A DNA stretch of 64,000 nucleotides from Synechococcus sp. PCC 7335 (lineage in GTDB: Bacteria > Cyanobacteriota > Cyanobacteriia > Phormidesmidales > Phormidesmidaceae): the NCBI RefSeq assembly GCF_000155595.1, contig NZ_DS989904.1:3027720-3091719 (forward strand), in the 5' to 3' direction. The position numbers and the translations under genes are program-made. The notes beneath the pieces are model-generated. The model did no database searches, was not told the origin of the DNA, and was given only the letters and a program-made list of their open reading frames with translations. The number at the start of each line of letters is the position of its first letter. The stretch's first letter is position 1. This document shows, in pieces, positions 29,602 through 40,353 of the stretch.

Positions 29602-30735
29602 ATGCGTATTGCTATTTTTACTGAAACCTTTCTTCCCAAAGTAGACGGTATTGTTACTCGACTTAAGCATACCGTTGAATATCTTCAGAGCTTTGGCAAT
29701 GAGGTATGTGTGTTTTGCCCTGAAGGGGGTTTGACAGAATACAAAGGTGCAAAGGTTAAAGGCGTTTCTGGCTTTCCACTACCGCTCTACCCTGAGCTGA
29801 AGCTAGCGTTTCCTCGACCTTCAATGCGTGAGGCAATAGAAGATTTTGATCCTGATTTGATTCATGTCGTCAATCCGGCGGTGCTGGGCTTAGGTGGAAT
29901 TTACTACAGTAAGGCTTTGAATATTCCGCTGGTGGCCTCTTATCATACGCATCTTCCGAAGTATTTAGAACACTACAACTTAGGGCTATTAGAAGGGGTG
30001 CTGTGGGAGCTGCTAAAGGCGATGCACAACCAGGCAGCGATCAATCTATGTACGTCTACAGCGATGCAGCAAGAATTGACTGAGCATGAGATTGAACGGG
30101 TCAGAGTGTGGCAAAGAGGGGTAGACACTGAGCTATTTCGGCCTGACTTAAGGAGTGAGGAGATGCGATCGCGTCTCACCCAAGGTCATCCAGAGGCGCC
30201 TATCTTGATCTATATTGGTCGTCTTTCTGCCGAGAAAGAGATCGACCGGATTAAACCTGTGCTCGAATCCATTCCAGATGCGAGGTTGGCGCTAGTGGGC
30301 GATGGTCCTTATCGTGAGGAGCTAGAAGAACACTTTGAGGGAACGCCGACTCACTTTGTGGGATATTTAGCTGGTGAGGAGCTAGGCGCGGCCTATGCCT
30401 CAGCAGACGCGTTTATCTTCCCCTCTAGGACAGAAACATTGGGTCTAGTGTTATTAGAGGCGATGGCGGCGGGCTGTCCGGTGATTGCCGCAGACGCAGG
30501 CGGTATTCCAGACATTGTGACCAATGGAGTGAATGGCTTTATGTTTGACCCAGCAGATGAGCAGGGTGCAATTACTGCTACACAAAAGCTGTTAGGAATG
30601 AAGGCAGAAAAAGAATTGCTGCGGCAGAATGCCAGAGTAGAAGCGGAGCGCTGGGGCTGGGAAGGCGCAACTCGCCAGCTGGAGAGATTCTACATTGAGG
30701 TGCTAAATGCAGGGATAGGTGCGATCGCAGCATAA
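29602..30735 (+). CDS. sqdX: Sulfoquinovosyltransferase (SQDG synthase)
   Basis: GT4 glycosyltransferase that transfers sulfoquinovose from its UDP sugar to diacylglycerol, giving SQDG. The start MRIAIFTETFLPKVDGIVTR is typical of the family. It has SYHTHLPKYLEHY, YIGRLSAEKEI (nucleotide-binding domain) and the GT4 EX7E motif in SRTETLGLVLLEAMAAG. Length 377. Its position directly after sqdB supports the name over other GT4 enzymes. Confidence 0.94.
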   Translation: MRIAIFTETFLPKVDGIVTRLKHTVEYLQSFGNEVCVFCPEGGLTEYKGAKVKGVSGFPLPLYPELKLAFPRPSMREAIEDFDPDLIHVVNPAVLGLGGIYYSKALNIPLVASYHTHLPKYLEHYNLGLLEGVLWELLKAMHNQAAINLCTSTAMQQELTEHEIERVRVWQRGVDTELFRPDLRSEEMRSRLTQGHPEAPILIYIGRLSAEKEIDRIKPVLESIPDARLALVGDGPYREELEEHFEGTPTHFVGYLAGEELGAAYASADAFIFPSRTETLGLVLLEAMAAGCPVIAADAGGIPDIVTNGVNGFMFDPADEQGAITATQKLLGMKAEKELLRQNARVEAERWGWEGATRQLERFYIEVLNAGIGAIAA

Positions 30736-30750
30736 ACAACCCACTTCTTA

Positions 30751-31824
30751 TTAGCCTCTATCCCTTGCTCTTTGCAAGATAGTACGAACATCTCCTTCTA
30801 CCGGTTCAGTAGGAATAGGCTGCGCATCTTCTTCTACCGGTTCAGTAGGAATAGGTTGCGTATCTTCTACTTCTTCTCTAGCCGCTGCAGGCGCTAGAGA
30901 GTCTTCAAGCAGGGGGTCTTCAGTGGGTTCCTCAATAGGTGCATTGCTAATCTCACAACACTCTAGGATCGGAACACCGACTAACTCTGAGACATCTAGA
31001 GCTGTCAGAAAGTACTGCCATTCCTGCTCGATAATTGGATCGTTTGGCCGTAGGTTTCGCAAACTAGCTAGCTCAGTCAACGCGTCTTGCAAGAATCCAG
31101 CGTTAGCATAAAGTGCGGCGCGATTTTGGCTGTTAGCTGCATTTAGATTGTTAGTAAGACTAGGGTCTGGTGAGCGTCTTTCTATCCATCCATTCACTGT
31201 AGTACGTTCGGTTTCGTCACAATCAACAGTGACAGACCACTGATAGGGTGTGTTGAACGATAGCGAAATTGGTAGAGGAGCTGCAACGATACCGTCACTA
31301 TCAGCACTACCTGACAGGCGACCCTGATATAGCAGGCGATCGCTACTGTCTCTTATCACGAACTCTGTTGAAGTATGGGTCAAAGCCTGAGGCAAATAGA
31401 ACCATAAACTAGGCCGAGCTAGTGTCGTTAGTGTGCCTACAGTTTCACTGGTACGAGTATTGCCTAGTTCAGTGACTACTTGTGTATCAGCATAGGTAAT
31501 CGCGCTCAAAGGCAACCCTGACGATTGACAGCTTTTTTTAGCACTATTGTCTCTACGTCTGCTACCGGGTCTGCCCGGGTTGATAAGTTCGCTAGGGTCA
31601 AGCTCAATTGGTAAGGGCGGCAGCTGCTGTGCTGCGGCTGATTCGGATAGAAAGAATGATAGAGCGCTAAGGACGATCACACCTAGGACATTTCGACTTA
31701 ACCTTAATAGGCTCTGGCTCAATAGGCTCTGACTCAATAGGCTCTGGCGCGACTGTACTTGGCCTCTAAAAATGAGCATCGGAGATGAGCATTGGGGTAG
31801 AACGAGCTTGTAATTTGTCTCCAT
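30751..31824 (-). CDS. DUF928 family exported protein with tandem repeats
   Basis: Cyanobacterial family of unknown function (DUF928), recognised by the core LSAITYADTQVV...LARPSLWFYLPQAL and NTPYQWSVTVDCD. A signal peptide (VLGVIVLSALSFFLSESAAAQ) follows a Ser/Leu repeat SQSLLSQSLL coded by 15-base tandem copies. The C-terminal tail repeats QPIPTEPVE twice, from a 36-base tandem. I start at ATG 31824, which overlaps the stop of the upstream gene by one base. The frame extends to 31872, but that region codes for the neighbour. Confidence 0.82.
   Translation of the reverse strand: METNYKLVLPQCSSPMLIFRGQVQSRQSLLSQSLLSQSLLRLSRNVLGVIVLSALSFFLSESAAAQQLPPLPIELDPSELINPGRPGSRRRDNSAKKSCQSSGLPLSAITYADTQVVTELGNTRTSETVGTLTTLARPSLWFYLPQALTHTSTEFVIRDSSDRLLYQGRLSGSADSDGIVAAPLPISLSFNTPYQWSVTVDCDETERTTVNGWIERRSPDPSLTNNLNAANSQNRAALYANAGFLQDALTELASLRNLRPNDPIIEQEWQYFLTALDVSELVGVPILECCEISNAPIEEPTEDPLLEDSLAPAAAREEVEDTQPIPTEPVEEDAQPIPTEPVEGDVRTILQRARDRG
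30795..30866. repeat. 36-base tandem duplication inside the DUF928 gene
   Basis: Two adjacent copies (30795-30830 and 30831-30866) differ at two bases and encode 12 residues each in the acidic Pro-rich C-terminal tail. Confidence 0.85.
31706..31750. repeat. 15-base tandem triplication inside the DUF928 gene
   Basis: Three adjacent copies of aataggctctgrctc, the last diverged at its end. On the minus strand they encode the repeated SQSLL before the signal peptide core. Confidence 0.85.
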
Positions 31825-32198
31825 CAAGCGTTTGGTTGAGTAGCTATAGCGGATTGTATTTGCGATCGCCACCTATCTGCTCGCGGTGAGGCTAGCACAA
31901 TTCGCTTATAGTAACCGTCTGTTATATCCAAGCAGAGGCAGCTCTGCTCTCCTTGGACGTACCAAAACTCTCGACCTCGTTCAGTATAGTAGGTACCTGC
32001 TTTGATCAGTCCAGGCACATAGGTACCCGGGGCTCTAAGTTCTTGCCAACTCGTGCGAGGCCGCTCCAAGCGAATGCTTTGAACATGAGAAAGCGGCACT
32101 TCAATCCATTGACTGATATGAAAGCTCCATAGCCGCTCTATAGGCTCGAGCTGAATTTTGATCACGTCGTCGTTGAGATTGATATCCATGATGATCAC
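31824..32198 (-). CDS. Conserved hypothetical protein, possibly PH-like
   Basis: A 124-residue soluble protein. The pattern LEPIERLWSFHISQWIEVPL, then SWQELRAPGTYVPG, then KAGTYYTERGREFWYV and YYKRIVLAS suggests a small beta-rich fold like a bacterial PH domain. I base this on the look of the strands only. The final stop overlaps the ATG of the DUF928 gene, so the two are coupled. Start may be GTG 32198 (AGGG just upstream) or ATG 32189. Function unknown. Confidence 0.68.
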   Translation of the reverse strand: MIIMDINLNDDVIKIQLEPIERLWSFHISQWIEVPLSHVQSIRLERPRTSWQELRAPGTYVPGLIKAGTYYTERGREFWYVQGEQSCLCLDITDGYYKRIVLASPRADRWRSQIQSAIATQPNA

Positions 32199-32400
32199 TA
32201 ACCCTATGAAAGTCGGCGTAATTGCCTAATCGCTGACGAAACGCTATGGTAATAGCCTTATTTCTATTCGATTAAGCCTTGAGCGAAGAGTCAATTATCA
32301 AAGACCTGATTTCTCTCTGTAGATACAGCTGATCTCACCACTATTCCGCTACGCTAGCTTGAGCTACTCACCTGTCAATTTTTCCACGGAGTACTTTTTA

Positions 32401-32643
32401 ATGTCCGCTAATACACCGCTAACAGGCTTGACTTTAATTGACTGTGCTAAGGCGAATGCTCCACAGGGTGCCGAGGTTGCTGCGCGTCTTTGCGGCTATG
32501 GCGAAGATGTCAGCACCTTTCGTCAGGCACTGATCAAGGCGGGCGAGGACGCGGGCATTACTTTAACTGGCGTCGATGATCTAATTATTGAGCCAACGGT
32601 TGCCAGCATTAATCAGCCAGTATCTGACATGGGCGCAAACTAG
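32401..32643 (+). CDS. Small conserved cyanobacterial protein of unknown function
   Basis: An 80-residue protein beginning MSANTPLTGLTLIDCAKANA and continuing with AARLCGYGEDVSTFRQAL. I recall similar short cyanobacterial proteins with the TGLxLxDCAKANA opening and CGYGxD. The ATG at 32401 has GGAG nine bases upstream and matches that opening; the frame is open to 32359. Mostly helical, with no membrane segment. Function unknown. Confidence 0.72.
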   Translation: MSANTPLTGLTLIDCAKANAPQGAEVAARLCGYGEDVSTFRQALIKAGEDAGITLTGVDDLIIEPTVASINQPVSDMGAN

Positions 32644-32685
32644 TCGCGGTAGCAAGCAGAGGGAGAGATCGGCAATATATAGCGA

Positions 32686-33834
32686 TTAATTGTTTCTTCC
32701 GGGAATAAAGCTCGTACTAATCCGCTTGATCACTCGGTTGGCGATATCTGCATAGCTAACTTCACCGGCTAGGATCTGTCCTAACCGCTTAGTTGCAGTT
32801 GGGCGTTTGATTCCTACCCGATAGCCAATTTTGGGTACTCGAAAAAAGACGGTAGCAATCCGCTGAGCCCACTGCATATCGGCTCCCCAGCTTTCGTGGA
32901 TGAGCTGAGTGTAATTAGCGATCGCCCCTTTATCTCCTTCTATGGCCGCCTTCACAGCCTGTGCTGCCAACATTGCGCTATACATTGCCGGACGAATCCC
33001 TTCTGCTGTCAGCGGATCGACAATTGCGGCTGCCTCACCGACTATCAGCGCTTGAGTTGTATGCAGCGGATAGTTGCCATCCCATAGCTTTAGCGGATGT
33101 GTATAGAAGCTTCCTTGGTCGGCATTTACCTCAAAAGCAGACGCATACTGACTTAGTAGCTTCTGGGGATTGTTAATTGAATTGCCTACAAAACTACTCA
33201 CTCCCATCGAGTATCCCTGCGGCTTAGGAAAGCTCCACAAGCAGCCATTTTTTGCTAGTCCAAACTCAAAGCTGAATGCTCCATGCTCAACCAATGCCGC
33301 GGTGTCAACTTCTAAGACACCTGCTTCCCTGAGCTTGTGCTCTCTAAAGCCTAGCCAGCCAGCTAGTGGTCCCTTCGCACCATCTGCTGCAATCACATAT
33401 CGCCCGGTTAGCCTTTCTGCCAATCGCCTTTCTACACCACTGACAGTCGAAACCTCCCAGTGATCTCCTTCAAAGGCCACCCCGGTTACCGTCGTTTGGT
33501 CTTGGACTTTAGCACCAGCGAGCTGAGCCTGTTCGACTAGAAACTGATCGAATACTTTTCTATCCACGCTCCAGATCGGATCTGTCTCTAGCTCGGCATC
33601 TATAGCATCACCTAGTTTCCAGGTATAGCGCACCTGTCTAACTTCGCTAGCGATCGCAGGTGAAAAATCAAAGTCGAACCAGTCTGCGACACTAGGCGAT
33701 ACAGCTCCAGTACAGGGTTTATATCTTGGCAGCTCCGCTTTTTCTAGCAGCAGCACAGAACAGCCTGCTTTAGCAAGGTGATAAGCAGCAGTGCTACCCG
33801 CTGGGCCAGCACCAACGATAATGCAATCGAACAT
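32686..33834 (-). CDS. Geranylgeranyl reductase family FAD protein
   Basis: FAD-dependent oxidoreductase. The N-terminus has the dinucleotide motif IIVGAGPAGSTAAYHL and the family signature PRYKPCTGAVS. A central VIAADGAKGPLAGWLG and C-terminal GEAAAIVDPLTAEGIRPAMY (FAD contact) follow. It is shorter and less similar than the chlorophyll-making ChlP as I recall it, so it may act on another isoprenoid or lipid. I start at ATG 33834; a TTG lies three codons upstream. Substrate unresolved. Confidence 0.84.
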   Translation of the reverse strand: MFDCIIVGAGPAGSTAAYHLAKAGCSVLLLEKAELPRYKPCTGAVSPSVADWFDFDFSPAIASEVRQVRYTWKLGDAIDAELETDPIWSVDRKVFDQFLVEQAQLAGAKVQDQTTVTGVAFEGDHWEVSTVSGVERRLAERLTGRYVIAADGAKGPLAGWLGFREHKLREAGVLEVDTAALVEHGAFSFEFGLAKNGCLWSFPKPQGYSMGVSSFVGNSINNPQKLLSQYASAFEVNADQGSFYTHPLKLWDGNYPLHTTQALIVGEAAAIVDPLTAEGIRPAMYSAMLAAQAVKAAIEGDKGAIANYTQLIHESWGADMQWAQRIATVFFRVPKIGYRVGIKRPTATKRLGQILAGEVSYADIANRVIKRISTSFIPGRNN

Positions 33835-33906
33835 AAATGCCAAAATGTGGAAGTATAGTCAAGCGAGGTTGGGATCGGTGTACGACGTAACTAAAAAATT
33901 GCTTTT

Positions 33907-34464
33907 CTATACTGTCTGAATTGCCTTTTCCTTATCCGCTAGGGCCTCGTCAATCTGCTTAGTATACTTGTCTGTCAGCTTTTGCACTTCGTCTTGCATA
34001 TCGCGCGACTCATCTTCGGAAATCTCACCGTCTTTTTCTTGCTTTTTGGCGAGATCGATGCCATCTCGCCGCACGTTGCGAACAGACACGCGGCCTTCTT
34101 CAGCATACTTACCCGCTAGCTTGGCGAATTCTTGACGGCGCTCAGTAGTCAAAGGTGGAATATTTAATCTAATCAGCGCCCCGTCAGTATTAGGAACTAG
34201 GCCAACATCTGACATAGAAATGGCTTTGGCGATTAGCTGCACAGAGCTTGGATCAAATGCCTGAATCATGAGGGTACTGGCATCAGGCGTAGTGATATTA
34301 GCGAGTGACTTTAAGCTAGTTGGACTGCCATAGTAATCCACCATGATTCGATCAAGTAGCGAGGCGCTAGCTCGCCCCGTGCGGATCGTATTGAAAGCGC
34401 GTTTGGTAGATTCTACGGCCTTCTGCATCGCCGATTCAACTTCGCCAAGATCAGCTAATTTCAC
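33907..34464 (-). CDS. frr: Ribosome recycling factor
   Basis: Splits post-termination ribosomes together with EF-G. It has the long coiled-coil arms and [33 protein letters not shown] and [10 protein letters not shown], all conserved. The GTG at 34464 follows GGGAG at a good distance and gives 185 residues, the normal length. The frame is open to 34488 without better support. The start overlaps the end of pyrH by 14 bases, the usual pyrH-frr operon. Confidence 0.95.
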   Translation of the reverse strand: MKLADLGEVESAMQKAVESTKRAFNTIRTGRASASLLDRIMVDYYGSPTSLKSLANITTPDASTLMIQAFDPSSVQLIAKAISMSDVGLVPNTDGALIRLNIPPLTTERRQEFAKLAGKYAEEGRVSVRNVRRDGIDLAKKQEKDGEISEDESRDMQDEVQKLTDKYTKQIDEALADKEKAIQTV

Positions 34465-35179
34465 AGGACTCTCCCACAATAGTTCCAATAGGTTCGCCCA
34501 TCATGGCGCGGTTGATATTCCCTCTAATGGAGAGATTGAACACCCTGATGGGAATGTTGTTATCTTTACACAGCGCGATCGCCGTGCCATCCATCACCTT
34601 AAGATCTTTTGCCAATACATGACTATAGGTCAGTGACTTGTACTGCTTGGCGTCGGCATTGGTCGTCGGATCGCTATCGTAGACACCATCTACCTTGGTT
34701 GCCTTGAAGAGCACTTCAGCGCTGATTTCAGCCGCTCTTAAGGCAGCTGTGGTATCGGTAGTAAAAAAGGGGTTGCCTGAGCCCCCCCCAAAGATGACCA
34801 CTCGATTCTTTTCTAGATGACGAATAGCGCGGCGGCGGATATAAGGTTCGGCCAGTTCTTGCATTGAGATAGCAGTTTGTACGCGAGTCGGTACGTCTAT
34901 CCGTTCTAGGGCGTCTTGCAAAGTCATGGCGTTCATGATCGTGGCGATCATGCCAATATAGTCGGCGGTGGCCCTATCCATACCGGCTGATGATCCTTTG
35001 ACACCTCTGAAGATATTGCCGCCACCGACGACAATCGCTAGTTGAATACCTTCTGCAACAACGCCTGAGATTTCTTTGGCGATCGCATCGACGATAGCTG
35101 GATCGATGCCATAGGCTAATTCTCCCATAAGGGCTTCGCCACTGAGCTTTAATAGGACTCGCTGATAGGGTTTGCCCAT
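34451..35179 (-). CDS. pyrH: Uridylate kinase
   Basis: Hexameric UMP kinase forming UDP. It shows [15 protein letters not shown] at the start, GGGNIFRG in the substrate loop, [15 protein letters not shown] and the kinase segment [13 protein letters not shown]. Length 242. It is upstream of frr in a conserved two-gene operon. pyrF of the same pathway is also in this window. Confidence 0.96.
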   Translation of the reverse strand: MGKPYQRVLLKLSGEALMGELAYGIDPAIVDAIAKEISGVVAEGIQLAIVVGGGNIFRGVKGSSAGMDRATADYIGMIATIMNAMTLQDALERIDVPTRVQTAISMQELAEPYIRRRAIRHLEKNRVVIFGGGSGNPFFTTDTTAALRAAEISAEVLFKATKVDGVYDSDPTTNADAKQYKSLTYSHVLAKDLKVMDGTAIALCKDNNIPIRVFNLSIRGNINRAMMGEPIGTIVGESCEIS

Positions 35180-35289
35180 GCGTACTCTATAGTTAGGTGA
35201 GACAGTAATTTCTACATCAAGATAGCAGCGAAAGCGTTTGGGCGATACCCTATGCTGCTGTCAATGAGTGTTTCTTTAGCTGATAAGCT

Positions 35290-35961
35290 GTGCTCCCTCT
35301 ATTTCTTGATTGTATTTTGGTCTTGACCTGGCTAGCAATCGTTGGCGGTCTATCGGAGGCTGCACGGCGATGGGGATATAGTCCAGAGATCCCACGTAAA
35401 ATAGTTCATATTGGCGCTGGCCAGGTTATTCTGCTCGCCTGGTGGCTAGGGGTGCCTGCCTGGCTAGGAATAGTGGCTTCTATCGTATTTGGCGCGATAG
35501 CACTATTGTCCTATCGACTACCTCTTCTGCCAGGTATTAACGGCGTCGGTCGCAAAAGTCTGGGCACCTTTTTTTATGCGATTAGTATCGGCTGTTCAAT
35601 GGTTTGGTTTGAGCCTCTACATCAGCCGCAGTATGCCGTGATTGGTATTTTGATAATGGCCTGGGGAGATGGACTAGCAGCGCTAGTTGGACAGCGTTTT
35701 GGTACTCATCCTTATCAGATTTGGGGTGAGAAAAAGAGCTTGGAGGGTAGTTTGACCATGCTGCTGGTTAGCTATTGTGTCAGTGTGGCGGTGCTACTTG
35801 CGGTGCAAGGCCCTATTCTGGCTACTTGGATAGTTCCAGCAATGACAGCTGCCGTTGCTACTGGCCTAGAATCTATTTCTAAATATGGCGTTGATAATCT
35901 CAGCGTACCCCTGGGTTCAGCTGCTGTCTGCTTTTGGCTACAGCAGTTGCTTATCACCTAA
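35290..35961 (+). CDS. Phytol kinase-like / polyprenol kinase family membrane protein
   Basis: Integral membrane protein with about six helices and the family signature IPRKIVHIGAGQVILLAW, then GVGRKSLGTFFYAISIG and AWGDGLAALVGQRFG followed by KKSLEGSLTML. This is the CTP-dependent phytol/dolichol kinase superfamily (VTE5-like). In cyanobacteria a homologue recycles phytol from chlorophyll into tocopherol and phylloquinone. The exact alcohol is inferred. Start is GTG at 35290. Convergent with the PII-like gene. Confidence 0.85.
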   Translation: MLPLFLDCILVLTWLAIVGGLSEAARRWGYSPEIPRKIVHIGAGQVILLAWWLGVPAWLGIVASIVFGAIALLSYRLPLLPGINGVGRKSLGTFFYAISIGCSMVWFEPLHQPQYAVIGILIMAWGDGLAALVGQRFGTHPYQIWGEKKSLEGSLTMLLVSYCVSVAVLLAVQGPILATWIVPAMTAAVATGLESISKYGVDNLSVPLGSAAVCFWLQQLLIT

Positions 35962-36061
35962 GGGCTAGCGGCTCTTGACTTGTTTTTGCTGTTGATAGCG
36001 CCGCTGAGTTCAACTAAGCAGGCTTTAAAGGCTAATAAGGTTACCACAGTGACTAGAGGGA

Positions 36062-36814
<753 letters not shown>

Positions 36815-37204
36815 CTAAATCTGGGCCTGTAGCTGAGCTTGGATTTTTTGACAGTAGCTATCGATCTCTCGCACAAGCCCAAAAGCACTGAACGTTTTTC
36901 CGGCCCGGGCAGCGTGCTCTAGCTCAAAGGCGGTATTGGCTATGGCGCTAGCACCTACGTTCGCACTAGCCCCTCTAAGCGAGTGGGCAACACTTTCAAT
37001 CGTCTCAAGCTTTTTAGAAGCGATCGCACCTTCTAATAGCCGCAAGCTATTTCTCGCATCGTTTAGAAACATGGCTAGCAGCTCCGCTTCAAACTCTGCA
37101 TCACCACCAGCAAGCTGTTGGAGCTGCTGCCAGTCAAACTCAGTCGATAAAGTCTCAGTCGATAGAGTATCTGTATAATCTTGCCGTCCGTGAGCTTTCA
37201 ACAT
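36815..37204 (-). CDS. Histidine phosphotransfer (Hpt) domain protein
   Basis: A stand-alone Hpt domain: an acidic start, then FDWQQLQQLAGGDAEFEAELL, the phosphoacceptor helix SVAHSLRGASANVGA (His74) and a closing helix. Such proteins relay phosphoryl groups between hybrid kinases and response regulators. I start at ATG 37204, which has GAGG seven bases upstream. The frame stays open to 37534, but those 110 codons show no domain. No kinase is adjacent; potential partners lie 11-18 kb away. Confidence 0.83.
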   Translation of the reverse strand: MLKAHGRQDYTDTLSTETLSTEFDWQQLQQLAGGDAEFEAELLAMFLNDARNSLRLLEGAIASKKLETIESVAHSLRGASANVGASAIANTAFELEHAARAGKTFSAFGLVREIDSYCQKIQAQLQAQI

Positions 37205-37729
37205 AAAAAATCCTCTGCATAAATCGAGTGTGCCCGAACCGCTAGAACTATGTAGGGAATCAGGCAGGTAATTAGTGTAGGTATGAGAATCGCCTAAGCT
37301 GCCAGCAACTAACTGGAGGATATCTGCAAAAGACGTTGACCGGAAAAGTAACGAATTCGTCTGCGAGCGTCCTTCCATCTGTAGAGAGATTTCTCTTAGA
37401 GATTGACCTATTGCTGGTCTTCCATACACCATGCCACCAGCGACAGCAGTACTATCCAAATAATCCATCGAGGCCAGTAAATCCAGTCCCACAGTAGTCC
37501 TGGAAAAGCATCGACGAAAAGAGATAGCCACCACGCGATGACCGTTACTAGCATTAGAACAATTAAACTCATAGCATTGAACTCATCCTAGGTACAGCGT
37601 GAGGATACTAATAACTAGTGTGTTGTTCTGTAAAGTGTTTTGTGGAAAACAAGGTTTATTAATTGCTGACGGCTAAAAATACTTCTAGATGCCATAATTT
37701 CAATCCCCCTTGATCCAAATTACAGGTCC
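37205..37729. other. Divergent intergenic region between the Hpt gene and the TetR gene
   Basis: 525 bases, the near half of which is an open minus-strand extension of the Hpt frame with no recognisable domain. The rest is AT-rich upstream sequence of the TetR-type gene. No RNA gene recognised. Confidence 0.4.
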
Positions 37730-38356
37730 ATGTCGATGCAGCTTTATAGACGTAACCTAGCTACCTCAGAACACGATACTCAAGAACGAATTCTGAAGGC
37801 CGCTCAGAAGCTGTTTGCACGTAAGGGCTACGGCGGTACAACGACCAAGGATCTGGCGCAGGCAGCAGGTGTTGCAGAAGGAACCTTGTTTCGACATTTC
37901 GAAAGTAAGAAGGCCATCCTAGTCGAAGTAGCTACAAGAGGCTGGATGGAGATTCTAACCGATCTGCTCACAGAACTTAGTGAGATGGCTAGCTATAAAG
38001 CGGTGGCACAGGTTATGCGTAAGCGGATGCTCAGTCTCAATGCGAATTCGGATATGCTGCGCGTGTGCTTTATGGAAGCGCAGTTTCATCCAGAATTACG
38101 CGATCGCATTCAGGCAGATGTGATCGATAAAATGACCGATGTTGCCGAAGCCTTTTTCCAGACGGCGATGGATAGGGGGGTCTATCGCAAGATGAATCCT
38201 AAAGTTGTTGCTCGGATCTTTCTAGGTATGTTCACTGTTTCTGGTTTTAGCCAAACCACTATGTCAGCTGATGGTAGTTCTCCCCAGGATATGAAGGAAA
38301 TGGCTGAAACGCTAGCTGATATCTTCTTGAATGGCGTCCTCCATGAACCCACATGA
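37730..38356 (+). CDS. TetR/AcrR family transcriptional regulator
   Basis: The N-terminal helix-turn-helix domain reads ERILKAAQKLFARKGYGGTT and AGVAEGTLFRHFESKKAIL (about residues 18-65). The C-terminal ligand domain is all-helical and not specific enough to name an effector. It is transcribed alone, divergent from the Hpt gene and upstream of lysS, so the regulated target is unclear. A short direct repeat (gaacccacatgaatc) follows its stop. Confidence 0.9.
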   Translation: MSMQLYRRNLATSEHDTQERILKAAQKLFARKGYGGTTTKDLAQAAGVAEGTLFRHFESKKAILVEVATRGWMEILTDLLTELSEMASYKAVAQVMRKRMLSLNANSDMLRVCFMEAQFHPELRDRIQADVIDKMTDVAEAFFQTAMDRGVYRKMNPKVVARIFLGMFTVSGFSQTTMSADGSSPQDMKEMAETLADIFLNGVLHEPT

Positions 38357-38533
38357 ATCTACGTGAACCCACATGAATCCAACTGAGCAGAATCGATACG
38401 AAGAGCAGTAGTGATGATACTAGCGCACAGGGAGAGGGTAATACATGATCTGCCTACAAGCGACTGGTTGAGCCCCACCTTGCCGATACACTTGCCGATA
38501 CAATAGGGCTTGCAAATAACTCGTTTCTAGACA

Positions 38534-40108
38534 ATGGCCTCCAACTTGCCTTCTAACTCGCTCTCACCCGACGACAGTAGTGATTCAGGACTAGACAGCA
38601 TTCGGGCTACGCGTTTGCAGAAGGTAGAGGACCTAAAGCAAGCTGGCTTACAGCCCTATGCCTATCGTTGGGAAGTGACTCATTCAGCTGCGCAACTGCA
38701 GGCCAAATTTGCAGATCTAGCCACGGGCGCAGAAGCAGATTTTGAAGTTTCTGTGGCTGGACGGATTATGGCTCGGCGCGTCTTTGGCAAGCTGGCCTTC
38801 TTTACCTTGCAAGATCAAACGGGGACTATTCAGCTTTACCTAGAGAAGAAAACGATTCAAGCCGCAATGGGCGAAGCCGATGAGCAGGCCTTTAATCACC
38901 TAAAGCAGCTTACCGACGCTGGCGATATTTTGGGCGCACGCGGCACCATCAAGCGTACAGATAAAGGTGAGCTGTCTGTGAAAGTCAAGCACTATGCCAT
39001 GCTGACTAAATCCTTGCTGCCACTGCCAGATAAATTTCATGGGCTGACGGATGTTGCCAAACGCTACCGGCAACGCTACGTAGATCTTATTGTCAATCCA
39101 GAAGTACGCGATACGTTTCGTAAGCGAGCGAAAATTACAGCGGCCATTCGTCGACATTTGGACCAACTAGGCTATCTAGAAGTAGAAACGCCAGTGCTGC
39201 AGTCAGAGCCCGGTGGTGCTGAAGCGCGGCCTTTTGTCACCTATCACAATACTTTGGATATGGAGCTGTATCTGCGGATTGCAACAGAGCTGCATCTAAA
39301 GAGAATGGTTGTAGGTGGCTTTGAGAAAGTTTTTGAATTAGGCCGAGTGTTTCGCAATGAAGGCATTTCTACCCGTCACAACCCGGAATTCACGACCATT
39401 GAAATGTATCAGGCATACGGCGACTACGAAGATATGATGTCGCTAACTGAGACCATGATTGAACAGATTGTAGTAGAAGTGACAGGTAGCAAGGGTGTCA
39501 CTTATCAGGGTGAAGAAATTAGCTTTGCTAGGCCCTGGCAAAGAATCACGATGCACGATGCAGTAAGAGAAAAAACGGGCATCGACTTCGTTCAGATTAA
39601 AGATTTGGCTAAGGCAAAGCAAGCGGCTAAAGAAGCTGGTATTAACGAGGTAGAAGCCTGCGAGAGCATTGGTCATGTCCTCAACGAAGCCTTCGAACAG
39701 AAGGTAGAAACTACGCTAGTTCAGCCGACTTTTATTACCGACTATCCCGTAGAGATTTCGCCGCTGTCTAAGCCGCACCGTAGTAAGCCTGGTCTGGTAG
39801 AGCGATTTGAGTTGTTTATTGTCGGTAGAGAAACGGCAAATGGTTTCTCGGAGCTGACCGATCCGGTAGATCAAAGAGAGCGGCTAGAGCTGCAGGCAGC
39901 AAAGAAGGAAGCTGGGAATTTAGAAGCTCACAGCGTAGATGAGGACTTTCTGACCGCACTAGAGTACGGAATGCCACCGACTGTAGGCATGGGAATTGGC
40001 ATCGATCGACTGGTGATGGTGCTAACGGACGCGGCAAGTATTAGAGATGCGATCGCGTTCCCCTTGCTAAAATCAGAGAAAACTGAGCCTGAGAAAGCTG
40101 ACCAGTAG
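38534..40108 (+). CDS. lysS: Lysyl-tRNA synthetase, class II
   Basis: Charges tRNA-Lys. An N-terminal OB-fold anticodon domain ([20 protein letters not shown]) precedes the class II core. Motif 1 is near [10 protein letters not shown], motif 2 is [20 protein letters not shown] and motif 3 is [11 protein letters not shown]. Length 524 and intact motifs indicate a functional enzyme. A second aminoacyl-tRNA synthetase, tyrS, is at 7 kb. Confidence 0.96.
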   Translation: MASNLPSNSLSPDDSSDSGLDSIRATRLQKVEDLKQAGLQPYAYRWEVTHSAAQLQAKFADLATGAEADFEVSVAGRIMARRVFGKLAFFTLQDQTGTIQLYLEKKTIQAAMGEADEQAFNHLKQLTDAGDILGARGTIKRTDKGELSVKVKHYAMLTKSLLPLPDKFHGLTDVAKRYRQRYVDLIVNPEVRDTFRKRAKITAAIRRHLDQLGYLEVETPVLQSEPGGAEARPFVTYHNTLDMELYLRIATELHLKRMVVGGFEKVFELGRVFRNEGISTRHNPEFTTIEMYQAYGDYEDMMSLTETMIEQIVVEVTGSKGVTYQGEEISFARPWQRITMHDAVREKTGIDFVQIKDLAKAKQAAKEAGINEVEACESIGHVLNEAFEQKVETTLVQPTFITDYPVEISPLSKPHRSKPGLVERFELFIVGRETANGFSELTDPVDQRERLELQAAKKEAGNLEAHSVDEDFLTALEYGMPPTVGMGIGIDRLVMVLTDAASIRDAIAFPLLKSEKTEPEKADQ

Positions 40109-40353
40109 ATATCTTCAGATCAACAGGACTATGTACATGAATACGAAAGAACTATGTGCGGGGATAATTTCCATAAGCTTTTCTTGTTCGGAAGTCATAG
40201 CAAGTTGCTGATGCAGCAGTGGCTTACTGTAACTGTTAAGCTAATACGATTAATGATAAAAAGTATTTATATGTGTTAGCTCTTTGTATTTGTGAAAGCT
40301 ATTGGTAGGCTGTAGTAGTCGACCACCAGAAGACCACTTCTTCCCTATAGCTC

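Noticed and set aside
37205-37534. N-terminal extension of the Hpt protein
   Set aside because: No domain visible, and a good ATG with GAGG upstream exists at 37204.
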